Source: Adenanthera pavonina
Lineage: Eukaryota; Streptophyta; Magnoliopsida; Fabales; Fabaceae
Reading direction: 5' to 3'
Assembly (NCBI GenBank): GCA_026686845.1
Contig: JAIVEN010000006.1
Coordinates: forward strand, 29,930,501 to 29,994,500
DNA: 64,000 nucleotides
The notes beneath the pieces were generated by a model that ran no database searches, was not told where the DNA came from, and saw only the letters and a program-made list of their open reading frames with translations. This document shows positions 25,001-36,180 of the stretch, one piece after another. The position numbers were made by a program, and so were the translations under genes. Within the stretch, counting starts at the first letter, position 1. Each line of letters opens with the position of its first letter.

Positions 25001-25412
25001 ATAGATTTCATATAACATAAAGAATGTATAATTTGGCTCAGGATATAGTGAGATATGAATTTTTAAATATAAGGCTAAAATCTTGGGAAAGAGAAAATGA
25101 CCAAATGTACAGAAAATGTTTGAGAAATAAACTGTATGAATTACTCAAGAGAATGCTCTATTTCATATTTTTTCCATCTATAAAATCTTTTTATCTATTT
25201 TTAGAGACTTGAATCACTTTGAGATGATTTTTCTTTAATTAGCTATACAATTTCAAAGTTTATTTAGTAAAATAGAAAATGCACAATGAACAGTACCCGA
25301 AATAAAGAAAATTCTGTTTTAATATTTTTATACAATCAAGTCTCTAATCATGCAATAATAGACATAGTTGAAGTCTAATACATAGGAATGGATGTAAGTT
25401 TAAAATGTTACA
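22069..25412 (+). repeat. 5' LTR of a decayed plus-strand Ty3/gypsy element
   Basis: The right end ATGTTACA is followed by a primer-binding-site-like sequence, which makes this a 5' LTR rather than a solo LTR. It is related along its length to the solo LTRs at 16384 and 56893 ('gctaatgactcgaaagt', 'ggtatttttggaaatatg', 'caactactgagattttttga'). The left end at TGAAATATCCC is inferred by alignment and could shift by a few bases. No target duplication can be tested because the right end of the element is lost. It contains several short AT-rich frames with no recognisable product. Confidence 0.7.
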
Positions 25413-28190
25413 TTTTTTGTATCAGCCCGAAGGTCTTAACTCTTAGAACAAAGATTTAAGTTAATCTTTGTAAGAAAATACATATTTTAAAATTAAAGTA
25501 TTTCCCCTATGATATTAAAGTGCTATTCCTTATAGAAACCTAGCCTATGAATGTTTTAGTGGCATAAGGGATTAGTCTTAGGGATAACTAATGGTAGTTG
25601 CTGGATTAGTTGTGGATGTTTTACAGATTATTTATTTACCTTAGGTCTTGAATTATTTCAGATTTAGATTGCAGTTAGATCCTACAGTAAAGAGATGATG
25701 TAGGATCACAGAGGATCCTAATAGGGCTCAGAGATCATAGTAGATCTCATGGTCGCAGTAGACCAATTATGAGATTACAGTAAACCTCTAAAAATTATGC
25801 GAAAGATTACGGAGCTCTACAGTACTGATAGTTCTCTGAAAGAGGATGGCCTATAATATTTTTAGAAAGACATGAAACCTCATTAATCAGTAGCTAGTAT
25901 GAATGTTTACTTAAGGCTTCCCTCAAATGCCAAAGCACTAACCAGGAAGTAACTAAAAAGGTGATAGTAGGTTGTGATAATGAGAATGAGAAGCAAGATC
26001 CCACCTATAAAGTAATATCAATGGCAAAATGTTTCTAGTAATGAATGTAAGAGGCCAACAAGGAAAAAATGATAGTAATGAAGAAAAGTAATAAGAAAAG
26101 AGTTAATGGAGGAAAATTAATGTATAATTTAAAAGAATGTAAGTTAGAAAAGAAGAATAAGTAATAACCTAGGTGAAGGAAATTGGCCTGAGCCTAATCA
26201 GAGTCCTACGAAAAAAAAATGTAAGATCTAAGATGACTGTGTGATGATAGCTATATGATGATTTCTAAATGGAAGGATTACCTGAGCTTAAGAAGTGACT
26301 TAATGATAGTGGTCCTCTCATGTATAACCCTACTAGAGCAAGTAAATGCACATCAAGGTAAAGTACAAGTTGTGCTAAGTAAGTTTAGGCTAAATGAATC
26401 ATTTGAAGGAAAAAAGTAGCTTTGCCCAACTATACCAAGGACTCCAAATCCAAAGGAATAATAGAACTACTTTAAGAAATGTTAGGATAGATCTAGAAGA
26501 CAAGTTTAATTTCTAGATCTCCTGAGTACTATGATAGAAGCAAAAGAATGTTTTGAAGGACATCATGATCATTGGCTCCTTGGAAGTAAATGGATTGAGC
26601 CAGTAGTTGATGCTATATAGAATCATGAGCTATGAAAGTTTGAGAGGATGAAAACAATAGTAGTAAGTTTGATGCTAGTATGGAAACCTCATAAGTTCAG
26701 TATGATGATAAGGATGAAAAGTATATGTAGAAGTGATACACAACCATGTTTTTAAACCAAGTAGGTATGCAGTAAGGTAGTAAAGTAGTGAAGTAGAAAG
26801 ACCAGGGGTCAAAGGATAAAGATGAAAGAAGTAGTCAATGGAACTTGCTAAGTACGATTGTTAAATGCAAGATAAGAATGGTTGAGATATAAAGAGGTGT
26901 TCAATAAAGACAGGTAGCACAAGCATGGACTCTTCGAACAACCTCAATGACAGTAAATAAAGGTACCCCCAATGAGATTCCATATAAATGATCCTTATGA
27001 TCTGGATCAATAGCAAAGGATTGTGAAGACCAATTACAAGAGAGAGTTATTGCCCAGAAACGATAAGAAGAAGCTAGAGCCTAAAATGCTCCATCTATAC
27101 CATAGTAGTCTCAAGCCAATCAGTAAGTTCTTGTAGGATAAACTACCAAGCAACTGGTTGAATTTATGAATCATCAACATATGGTTATGTAAGTTATAAT
27201 GTATCAACCATCATTCTTGATGGTGAATTTGATATGCAAAATATTGAGGGATGGACTATAAGCTTGAAAAGATTTTTAAGACAATGGGCGGCACGTCGAA
27301 AATGAAAGACTTTAATGGTAAAATATAAGTTGAAGGATAAGGTTGATTAAAGAAAGCAAAATTTATAAGAATCCGCTCTAATAAGAATAAGCTGGTCAAT
27401 GAAAGTATAATAAAGCATAATCAATGGGCTCAAAATTTAATGTACCCCTAGTAGTATGATGATGAAAGAGAAAAGGGTGGAAAAGCTAGAAAATGAGGCT
27501 TGAAATAAGTAGGATCATTGGAAATAATCTGAATGTTTTACTAATATCTCTAACTACCATTAGTAAGAAAATTTTAGAGAAAGGAAAAGTAAGTAAGAAT
27601 AAGGATAAAAAGCCTTGGAATAACATGGTATTTATGAAGCAAGGCATAAGAGCAGAGGAGGTTGATCAAGCAACACAGCTCTCTTTAAATAGAGAAAGGC
27701 TCATGGCAGAAGGCCATGTTTAGTAGGATAAAATGGTGCTCCAAGTATGGAAAGCCGAGATGTTAAACTTGTGACAGTATTATGGAAATAGCTAACACCA
27801 GACCAAAAGCACAGGGGAGAGTATTTATACTATCCCAATAGGAGGCTGTAAGTCACCTGATTTTAGAAAAAGTATGATGTAGATGCAAGCTACTCTTTAT
27901 CACTGTGCTAAAAGGTTGGGTCTAGAGGTTATTATAATATGATTTACATTTAAATGTCTTCACTAGATACAGGGCCATAATCTCCATTGCCAATCTGAAT
28001 AAATATTGAAGCACCACGGTAAGCATGAATTAGCTTTTTATAAATGATCTTCTCTTAGATTGTAAAAAGAAGATATTGATTATGCCTACCCTGAAAATGT
28101 TCCATGTGCTTAGATTAAGTCATATGTTATACCCATTGTTCAAGCTAAGAAGAGCTTGTGGAAAGATATTAAGTATAGACATAAAAGTTA
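25413..28190 (+). pseudogene. Internal region of the Ty3/gypsy element: PBS and degraded gag
   Basis: At 25417-25432 a damaged primer-binding site (TGTATCAGCCCGAAGG) follows the LTR. The body is too decayed for a continuous frame. At about 27735-27850 the plus strand reads 'CSKYGKPRC' and then 'AQGRVFILSQ', resembling the CCHC knuckle and the following 'QGRVyaLt' segment at the end of chromovirus gag. The 76-codon frame at 27493-27723 (many charged residues) is probably part of the gag upstream of it. Protease, RT and integrase are missing because SIRE element E inserted at 28191. The chromovirus assignment rests on these two short motifs plus the LTR. Confidence 0.55.
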
Positions 28191-29823
28191 TGTTGAATCA
28201 AGTGTTTTGATTATTTCAAACCAACTTTCTAGAGCTTGGAGAGAAGATATCAAAGGTGCACAAATGATCTCAAGTGGAGAAATTCAAGAAAAACCAGGAC
28301 AAGAATAGATATAGAATCTATAGTCATATTTAAATTGAGTAAAAGACTTTGAATTGAAAAAAAGATGTTTTAAAACTATAATTCTATGTTAATCCATGGA
28401 ATATTTGAAAAATACCCACTAATAGACGAAGTCTGAAACGTTTATACTAATATGCTGTTTTGAAAATTCAAACTTTGGCTTTGGAAATTTGAATTTCATA
28501 TTGAAAATGAACAAGTCTGAAAAGAGCCTTCTCTGACAAACAAACTTTGACTGCAGAAATTCAAATTTTAAATCATGTCTGAAAAAAGGCTTCTCTGACA
28601 GACGAACTTTGGCTTTTGAAAATTTGAATTTTAGACAAAATACAACTTATGAAAAATGAAAAATTCGTCTGAGGATATGTCAAAGTTCATCTGAAAACTG
28701 AGTTTGGAAAGAGCATCAAAATGGCTCACTGACAGACGAACTTTGAACATGAAAATTTGAATTTCAGAAACAAAGCTTGTGAGTCTGTTATGATGATATG
28801 TTGACATACGAATGATAATATTCAGAAATTCAAACTTTGAAGTAAGTCTGAAAAGAAGCCTCTCTGATAGACGAACTTTGCAGTTGGAAAATTTGAATTT
28901 CAAATAGATGAACTATTGTGCCTTAATTGAACTGCCCACTGACAAACAAATTTTGAGTATCAAAATTCGAATTTCGAAGGCACTGTAGCAAAATGGAACA
29001 ATTGTTCATACTTTCCTGAAGAACCTTAAACATGAAAATTTGTATGTTCCAACATAAAAATATTTTTGAAAGATCAAAATTCGAACTTTGCTTCATGACA
29101 GATGAACTTCGAATATTCAATGTTAAAGTCTTTAGCTTTCATTTTTTGCAAAATTTGTCTGTTGACCAACCGAAATTCAAACTTTGAGTGTCAGAAGCAT
29201 TAAATGCGATTGGTAAATAGATATTTTTTCAGAGTAACCGTTGGGTAACTCCTCCAACGGATAGATTTTGTCTCTAACGTATAGTTAAGACCTAAATCTA
29301 TAAATATAACATCATTTGAAGTGGTGGGTAATGATTTTAACTTTGTATATACTGAAACTCTTCCAAATCATTAACTCAAAGTCTCTTACTCTCACATACT
29401 TCATTCTTTGTACTCAAACTTTCATATACACTCTGATTAAGACATTTTATCCATTGTAAACAATCTTATCTCCATTGTAAGACAAGGAATTAGGGAAGCA
29501 CTTAGCTAGAGTGTAAAGAGAGAAAGTGTGAGCTCTAAAACAGAGTATCATAGCTGTACTGTGACATTTACAAGAAGCCCACTGAATTCTTGTAAGATAG
29601 TGGAAAATCTCAAGTGGTGGCTTGAGGACTGGACATAGGTCAAGATTGAGAGACTGAACCAGGATAAACATCTGTGTCTTCCCTTCTCTATTACTACTTT
29701 TACTTGTTATTCACTTATACTCAGTTTTACTGTCATCCTTGCTTTCTTCACTTTATTAACATTTTGCAGAAAATTTTAATCTTTCCAACTCACCCTCCTC
29801 TTGGGAAGCCAGCATATCTAATA
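28191..29823 (+). repeat. 5' LTR of the composite element (E type)
   Basis: The 1633-bp LTR starts TGTTGAATCAAGTG and ends CTAATA, with C-to-T change of the usual CA end, next to the AG spacer and PBS. It shares 'ttaatcc' at 28389-28395 with the 56083 LTR (56281-56287); the 52692 LTR lacks it. Many of the TTCGAA and GACGAA motifs have decayed to TTTGAA or GACAAA. Confidence 0.92.
29299..29306 (+). promoter_or_regulatory. TATA box of the composite element 5' LTR
   Basis: TATAAATA inside the conserved block before 'taacatcatttgaagtggtg'; same place as in all other SIRE LTRs of the window. Confidence 0.65.
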
Positions 29824-29825
29824 AG

Positions 29826-29837
29826 TGGTGTCAGAAC
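29826..29837 (+). other. Decayed primer-binding site of element E
   Basis: TGGTGTCAGAAC differs at two positions from the TGGTATCAGAGC complement of initiator methionine tRNA seen in A, B and D. Spacing from the LTR is AG, as in the others. Confidence 0.85.
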
Positions 29838-29878
29838 CCGAATTCCTAAACAAAGGATTTAACAATCTGGGAAGAACA

Positions 29879-31676
29879 ATGGCTGGCTTTGGAGAGAGTA
29901 TACCACCAAAGGGAAATAATACAAATAGACCATTTGGCTTCAGTGGAGAGCACTATGGATACTGGAAGATGAGAATGCAAATCTATCTCTAGTCCATTGA
30001 TCTAGACATATGGTCTGTCATCCAGAAGGGTGATTTCATCCTAATGACATTGCAGAATGATGGGAAGTACAGAGAGAAGCCAGAGGCCGAATGGAACGAG
30101 GACGATAGGAGAAGAGTCTTGCTGAACTTCAAAGCAAAACACTGCCTGCTCAGTTCATTGAATCAAGACGAATTCTACAGGGTCTCACAATGCTCCACAG
30201 CCAAGGATATATGGGACACCATTGAAATCACTCATGAAGGAACCACTGGAGTTAGAGAAAACAAATTGAACTCCTACGTAGGAGAATACGAGAGCTTCAA
30301 AATGGTTGAAGGAAAGAGTATCAAAGAACTGTAAAAGAGATTCACCCTATTATGAATCAATTGAAAAGTCTTGGCAAGGAGTACAATCAGACAGAAAAGG
30401 TCAGAAAGATCCTCAGAGCTTTTTCTCTGGAATGGTAACCAAAGTAACAGCAATAGAGGAAGCCAGAGGAGAATCAATGGCATCTGTCACAGCCCTTTTC
30501 GGTAGCCTCAAAGAATATGAAGAAAAGATGAAGGCTCTTAAGGAGGCAGGACAAGATAGAAAGAAAAAGGGTCTTACTCTGAAAGCTGGTGAGGAGAAAG
30601 AAGAAGAATCTGACGATGGAGATGAGCTAGATAAAGAAACTCTAGCTATGATGGTCAAAAAATTTGAAAAATTTTAGAACAAGAAAAGAAACAAGAAATT
30701 CTTCAAGAAAGGAGCAGCTGGAGATAGCAAGAGAGAAGGAAAAGAACCTGTCACTTGCTACAAGTGCAAGAAGCAGGGACATATCAAATGGGATTGTCCA
30801 CAGTTCCTCAAGAAGCAAGAGAAAGAAAAGAAAGTTGCAGACAAAGGCAAGAAGAAAAGAGCGTACATCTCATCAATTTGGGGTAACAGCTCAGATGAAG
30901 AAGAAGATGATGAAGATAAGATTGTCAACATCTGTCTAATGGCACTTGCATCTGAAGAAGCTGAAATCCCATCCAACAATGATTAGGAAGATGAGGTATA
31001 TGAATCTGAACCTTCCTATTCTAAATTACTGGATGCATTTCATGAATTGCATGATGAGTTCATTAACATTGACAAAGAACTCAAACAAGCTAAGAGAAAG
31101 ATTAACAAGTTAGAATCTCAGCATAACATCTCTGAAACTGCTTATCTACATATTGTTGAATCTGCTTGCTGTAAATCATGCATTGAATTAAAGCAAACTA
31201 ATGATTATCTGGTGAAAAGCATGTCTAGACTTACTAAAGGAAAAGATATGTTATTTGCTTTAATGGGAAGTCAGAGAATGACACAGGGAAAGGCTGGACT
31301 TGGCTATGACCCCTGTGCAATAAAAGAAAAGATCAGGAGGAAAAATCAAAATGTATATATGAGACATTTTGTGCATGATAGTGGCAGTAAAAAGAAAGAT
31401 TATAGCTCACGACATATTGAATCCTATGATCAACCAAAGTATGTAAAACAAAAATTTTATCAACATTGCTTTCTTCCTGCATCTCAATCCAGCAGTCCCT
31501 TTACCACCTATCACTTCTGTAACAAGAAGGGACATATTTCCAGTTCATGTGCTTTAAAGAAAAATGGACTTGACAGAAAGGCTAAATGGGTTCCCAAAGG
31601 TACATCTGTATCTAGGGAAAATACTACTAACAGAAAAGGACCTAAGCAAATTTGGGTACCTAAAAAGAAAATATGA
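29879..31676 (+). pseudogene. gag: gag of the composite element (inactivated)
   Basis: The start ATG at 29879 (MAGFGESIPPKG) matches the other copies. A stop replaces a codon in 'IYL*SIDLDIW' (near 29990). Another stop follows 'SIKEL' and the frame shifts near 30335. A further stop lies after 'KKFEKF' (30675), and others near 30920 and 30985. The first knuckle (CYKCKKQGHIKWDC, about 30755-30796) is intact. In the second, the first cysteine-bearing position reads Y ('YHFCNKKGHISSSC'). The gag stop overlaps the pol ATG in ATGA at 31673-31676. Confidence 0.93.
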
Positions 31677-31984
31677 ACTTTGTCTTGCAGGTTTGTCTTA
31701 AAGCTAAAAAGAGCAATAAATGGTATATGGATAATGCCTGCTCAAGCCATATGACTGGTGATAAGGAGAAGTTCATCACTCTTAGAGACAAGAAAGGAGG
31801 AAAGGTGACCTTTAGAGGTGATCAATATGGCAAAATAGTTGACATTGGCATTGTGGGCAAGAATCCTGCAATATCCATTGAAGAGGTGCTGTTTGTAATT
31901 GGTCTCAACCACAATCTGATAAGTGTGAGCTAGACATGTGACAAAGGAAACTGGGTATTGTTTGACTCAAAGTTCTGCCTGGTC
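31673..31984 (+). pseudogene. pol: N-terminal pol (protease region) of the composite element, split by element B
   Basis: It starts with the ATG at 31673 overlapping the gag stop. The protease region reads 'KWYMDNACSSHMTGD', with DNA where B has DSA, followed by 'FITLRDKKGGKVTF'. A stop replaces Q in 'SVS*TCDKG' (31933). The coding sequence is interrupted after 'LVIR' by element B, and resumes at 44705 after the duplicated ATCCG. Confidence 0.92.
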
Positions 31985-31989
31985 ATCCG

Positions 31990-33714
31990 TGTTAGCAAGG
32001 CTGACTTCCCAAGAGGGGGGGTGAATTGGGAAGATTGAAAATTTTCTGCACAAGGTGAGGTAAGTGGAGATATCACAGTATAATGAAAATAATGCGTAAA
32101 ACAGAGCAAGCTGAAAAGTGAAGATAGGGAGAAGAAAACTCAGTAATTTATCCTGGTTCGGTCTTTCCACTTGACCTACATCCAGTCCCCAAGACACCTC
32201 TTGAGATTTATCCACTATACAGCAAGAATTTCAATGGGCTTCTTGCTAAGGCCACAGTACAACGAGTATGCTCTGTTTCTGAGCTCTCTCAAACTCTCCA
32301 AGCACTTTCACTGTGTGCTTCTCAATCCCCTTGTGAATACCCCTCACAAGTAAATCTATCTTCCAGATGAAGAGTAGATTGATTACAATGAAATAACTCT
32401 CTTGAAAAGAGTAGATATGAAAGTTTAAGTACAAGTTTAGAAGTTGAGAGGGTAAAAGCTTTTGAGAAGAAGATTTAGCAGAAATTCGGTATATACAAGT
32501 TTGATTCGTTACCCACAACTTCAAATGATGTTGTATTTATAGATTTAGGTCTCAAATATCCGTTAGAGACTAAATCTATCCGTTGGGGAAGTTATCCAAC
32601 GGTTACTCTGAAAAACTATCCGTTTACCAACCGCATTTAATGTTTCTGACATACTGAAATTCGAATTTTGGTTGGTCAACAGACGAATTTCGAAGGAACC
32701 GAAGTTTAAAGCTTTCAACGTTACAACACGAAGTTCGTCTGTTCATGACGTGAAATTCGAATTTTGAAACTTATAAAACATTTTCACAATGTGACATACG
32801 AATTTTCAAGAAGAAAGATTTTTGGTTAAGTGTGAACAGTGTTTTCAATTTGCTACAGTGTCTTCGAAATTCGAATTTTGGTATCCAAAATTCGTCTGTC
32901 CATTGAACGTATAAAGAGACACAGTAGTTTACTTTCTTCGAAATTCGAATTTTGAAAGGGTGACATTCGTCTGTCAGAGAGCAATTTTGAGACTTAACTC
33001 ATTCTTGATCTCAGATGAACTTTAACATAGTTTCAGACGAATTTCTTCTATTTTCTCAAGTTTTGTTTTGTCTGAAATTCGAATTTTGAAGACTCAAAGT
33101 TCGTCTGTTGTAAAGAAGCTTCTTTCAGACTTATATGAAAATTCGAATGTTGGAATCTCGAAATTCGTCTGTCAGAGAGCATTTTTCAAGCTGAATATCT
33201 TTTGATTTCAGATGCACTTTGTCATGGTTTCAGACGAATTTCTTTGGTTTTCACAAACTTCATTTTACTTGAAATTCGAATTTTGGAAGTGTGAAGTTCG
33301 TCTGTCACCTGAAAGGCTTCTTTCAGACTAGATGAAAATTCGAATTTTGAACCACCAAAATTCGTCTGACAGAGAGCCATCTCTTCAGACTTAATCAGTT
33401 TTAGCTCGAAATTCGAATTTCCAAAGGCAAAGTTCGAATTTCTAACTTGACAGTTTAGTTTAAACTTTTAACCTTCGTCTGTTTGTGGGTGTTTTTCAAA
33501 TATTCAAGGATTTAACATAAAATCAAAGTTTGAAAACATCTTTTCTTCAAATCAAAACCTTTTACCCAATCATAACAAAAACTAAAGATCCTACAAGAGA
33601 TCTAACAGCAAATACTCAGAAAATCTTCACTTGGAACAGCTTTGATCTCCTTTGATATCTTCAATCCAAGATCTTGAGTGTTGGTTTAAAATCATCAAAA
33701 CTCTTTCATCAACA
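31990..33714 (-). repeat. 3' LTR of element B (complete)
   Basis: The 1725-bp LTR begins, on the minus strand, TGTTGATGAAAGAG and ends in CTTGCTAACA. Subfamily wording matches element D ('ccaacactcaaga', 'ttggattgaagatatcaaag'). U3 has a dense, almost undecayed field of AAATTCGAATTT and CAGACGAA motifs. Confidence 0.95.
32534..32541 (-). promoter_or_regulatory. TATA box in the 3' LTR of element B
   Basis: TATAAATA on the minus strand in the conserved block. It lies about 545 bp from the LTR's inner (R/U5) end, so the 350-bp and 248-bp LTR pieces on B's 5' side do not include it. Confidence 0.7.
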
Positions 33715-33728
33715 TTCTCCCCCTTTTT
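33715..33728 (-). other. Polypurine tract of element B
   Basis: AAAAAGGGGGAGAA on the minus strand, directly before the 3' LTR. Identical in copies C and E. Confidence 0.9.
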
Positions 33729-33996
33729 GATGATGACAAAACAACTCACAAACTGGATTAGTACTTGGGTTTGCTTTCATAAGCTCCCCCTCAACATATG
33801 CATAAGATATCAAAATAACAGTTTAAGTGAAGAGATTTAACGCCCAAAATATTGCAATCAAGAACATACTATATATCACCAAACTATTGTAATACAAGTT
33901 CCAATTAAAGAGTAGTTCTTAAAATCAAACAACCAAATACAAAACACCCAAATAAAACAAGATACAACAAGAATAATCAGCCTAAGATCTAAGTCA

Positions 33997-36180
33997 TCAC
34001 TTCTTCTTTGGCTTCTTGCTGTAAGTCTTTCCTTTTCCAGATGGCTCAGCAGATTTTCCAGCTTGCTTGGTCCCAGTTTGCTTCCCAGTTTGCTTTATCT
34101 TCTCCCCCTTTTTGGCATCATCAGGAAGTCCAACAAAGTCCATTGGAGGAGGTATCTGAGTGATAGGAACAGCACGAAGGGGGACAGGAGCAAAAGGAAT
34201 CTCTGGCTGAACTGGTGCAGGGGGCTCAGCAGGTTCTTCATCATCATCAGAGACCTCAAGCAGTACTTGCATTTCCTGCCTAGAAAGAGCTAGTTGAGCT
34301 CTTTGGTGCTCTGAAAGCCCATAAGCAGCAATAGATTGAGAAGGTGGTTCAGCAGGAGGAAACATTTCTTCCAGCCTTCTCCTTTGAGCTAGCAGCAGAG
34401 CATTGTGAGCAATGGCAAGATAATCTACAACAGGCACAATGCTCCTTTCCACATTGCTTGCTCCTTCTGGCACAGAAGAGGTTGAAATGGCTTCAACCAG
34501 TCTTTCAACTTGCTCTGATTCTTGAATGGACAGAATTGAATTCAGAGCATCTTCTTGCATTGGCTCAAGAGGGCTTGATTCTTGAAGACCTTCTCCTTCT
34601 AATCCATAGTCCAAGGGTGGACCAGGACTTGGTGTTTTCATAGCACCATCACCATCCATATCAGTATCATGGTCAGAGGAGGCAATCTCAAAGGGACTTG
34701 GAGGCACAGGGGATGGAGACAGAGTAGGCTCAGGGACACCAGGCTGAGGTGGAGCTGAAGTGGTAGGAATTGCATTTCTTATTTCTTCATATGCATCAGC
34801 CACCACCTTCATATTCATTGCCAACTGATGGATCTGATCTTGTAGATGAACAAATTTGGCATTTTGCTCATCTTTAATGCTGAGAATGAGTGTTGACAGA
34901 CTGTCAAACAACTCAGTGATCTTAGTTGGCTTGGCTCGTGAGGAGGGAGTGGAAGGAGGGTGAGTAGGCCTGGAGGGAGATGGAATTGTCTGGGAAGGCT
35001 GAGGTAAGGATCTTTCAGGGGCCTCAGAAGTGCCTTCTTGTTGGAGGGATGCATCAGGGACAAAGAACAGGTCTTCAGTTTTTCCTGCTCCCTTTCCAAC
35101 CCATCGTCCTTCATCTTTCTCAATGCCCATTCTTTGCAGTTCCTCCTCCTTGAATGCCTCAGTGAGTTTCCCTTTCCCTTTCTCAATGTGCTGAATCCTA
35201 GTATGCTGCAGGATTCTTGAAACAATTGCAGCATAGGGGAGTGTGGAATCCTTCCTCTGATCCCTTGCCTTTATCATTCGCTGAAGGATGATATGACCCA
35301 TATTGATCAGCTTCCCACGAATGATAGCAGTCATCACATGAGCCTCTGCCCTTGTTATCAGATTGAAGCTACCACCCTTGTTGAAAATGATCCTTGACAC
35401 TATGTAGTGCAGGATTCTGACTTGTACACTTAGGTCTGTGGGCTTCAACAGATTTATTGTTGGCCTGTTCTCCCTTCTCCTGAATAAGGTGTCCAAAATG
35501 GTGCTCTCCTTGTAGTACAGAAAGGATCCACCTTCTTCATCTGCTGTGCTTGCCTCATCCATATACCCAGAGGCTGTTAAGTCAACTTTTAGCCCATCTT
35601 GTCCTGGGATTTCTAACACCTCATTGAATGTTTCATCAGCAAGCCAAATGGTCCTTGATCTCAAGGTGACCTCCCATTTCATCTTCTTGCTGTTATACTT
35701 AAGAGACGCATACCAAGTCTTCACTACTTCATCATCATATCTTTCAGCAATTTCCAACAAATTTTTATATCTTAACAACCATATAGCAGCATCAAAATTG
35801 TTGGAAATCAGAAATTGTTCCACATTCACACAATGAGGCTTGATTACCTTTTTGTTAGAAAACTTGGTAGTGTACTCTTCTTGAATCTCAGGAGTGCTCC
35901 ATAGTGGTAGTGTAGTCAATTCAAACTCTCCAGATTCAGTACTGGAAGAGGCAGAAGAGGCAGCAGCAGGAGCAGACGGTTCTGCACTTTTTGAAGAGGA
36001 GGGGCCAGATTTCTGGGATTCTGCTTTGGATGAAGATTTCTGGCGTTTAGAGGGAGTAGCTTTACTGGGTTCGGCTTTTCTCTTTGATTTCTCTTCTTCT
36101 TTGGTAGCATATTGCGATTTAACATTCCTTTTCGGACGGGCCACAGCTTTTCCTGTTCCAGGAATTTTAACTCTTGCCAT
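33997..36180 (-). CDS. Third ORF ('envelope-like' protein) of element B, intact, 727 aa
   Basis: The ORF is open from ATG (MARVKIPGTG). Residues 1-70 are basic and Ser/Ala/Lys-rich with a nuclear-localisation-like RPKR at 15-18. A globular core spans about 95-360 ('RYDDEVVKTWYASLKYNS' near 137, 'FNKGGSFNLITRAEAHV' near 266); it resembles the 'putative plant transposon protein' domain often annotated in plant retroelements. A likely coiled coil follows at 418-472, then Pro/acidic linkers and a Lys-rich tail (690-727). I see no signal peptide and no hydrophobic stretch long enough for a membrane segment, so 'envelope-like' describes position only. Its function is unknown. Broken orthologues lie at 6101-8309, 50176-52384 and 54470-55795. 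It may be expressed from a spliced RNA. Confidence 0.9.
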   Translation of the reverse strand: MARVKIPGTGKAVARPKRNVKSQYATKEEEKSKRKAEPSKATPSKRQKSSSKAESQKSGPSSSKSAEPSAPAAASSASSSTESGEFELTTLPLWSTPEIQEEYTTKFSNKKVIKPHCVNVEQFLISNNFDAAIWLLRYKNLLEIAERYDDEVVKTWYASLKYNSKKMKWEVTLRSRTIWLADETFNEVLEIPGQDGLKVDLTASGYMDEASTADEEGGSFLYYKESTILDTLFRRRENRPTINLLKPTDLSVQVRILHYIVSRIIFNKGGSFNLITRAEAHVMTAIIRGKLINMGHIILQRMIKARDQRKDSTLPYAAIVSRILQHTRIQHIEKGKGKLTEAFKEEELQRMGIEKDEGRWVGKGAGKTEDLFFVPDASLQQEGTSEAPERSLPQPSQTIPSPSRPTHPPSTPSSRAKPTKITELFDSLSTLILSIKDEQNAKFVHLQDQIHQLAMNMKVVADAYEEIRNAIPTTSAPPQPGVPEPTLSPSPVPPSPFEIASSDHDTDMDGDGAMKTPSPGPPLDYGLEGEGLQESSPLEPMQEDALNSILSIQESEQVERLVEAISTSSVPEGASNVERSIVPVVDYLAIAHNALLLAQRRRLEEMFPPAEPPSQSIAAYGLSEHQRAQLALSRQEMQVLLEVSDDDEEPAEPPAPVQPEIPFAPVPLRAVPITQIPPPMDFVGLPDDAKKGEKIKQTGKQTGTKQAGKSAEPSGKGKTYSKKPKKK

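Noticed and set aside
25413..28190. A long noncoding RNA or host intergenic region
   Set aside because: The damaged primer-binding site at the left and the gag knuckle remnant near 27735 fit a decayed Ty3 interior better.
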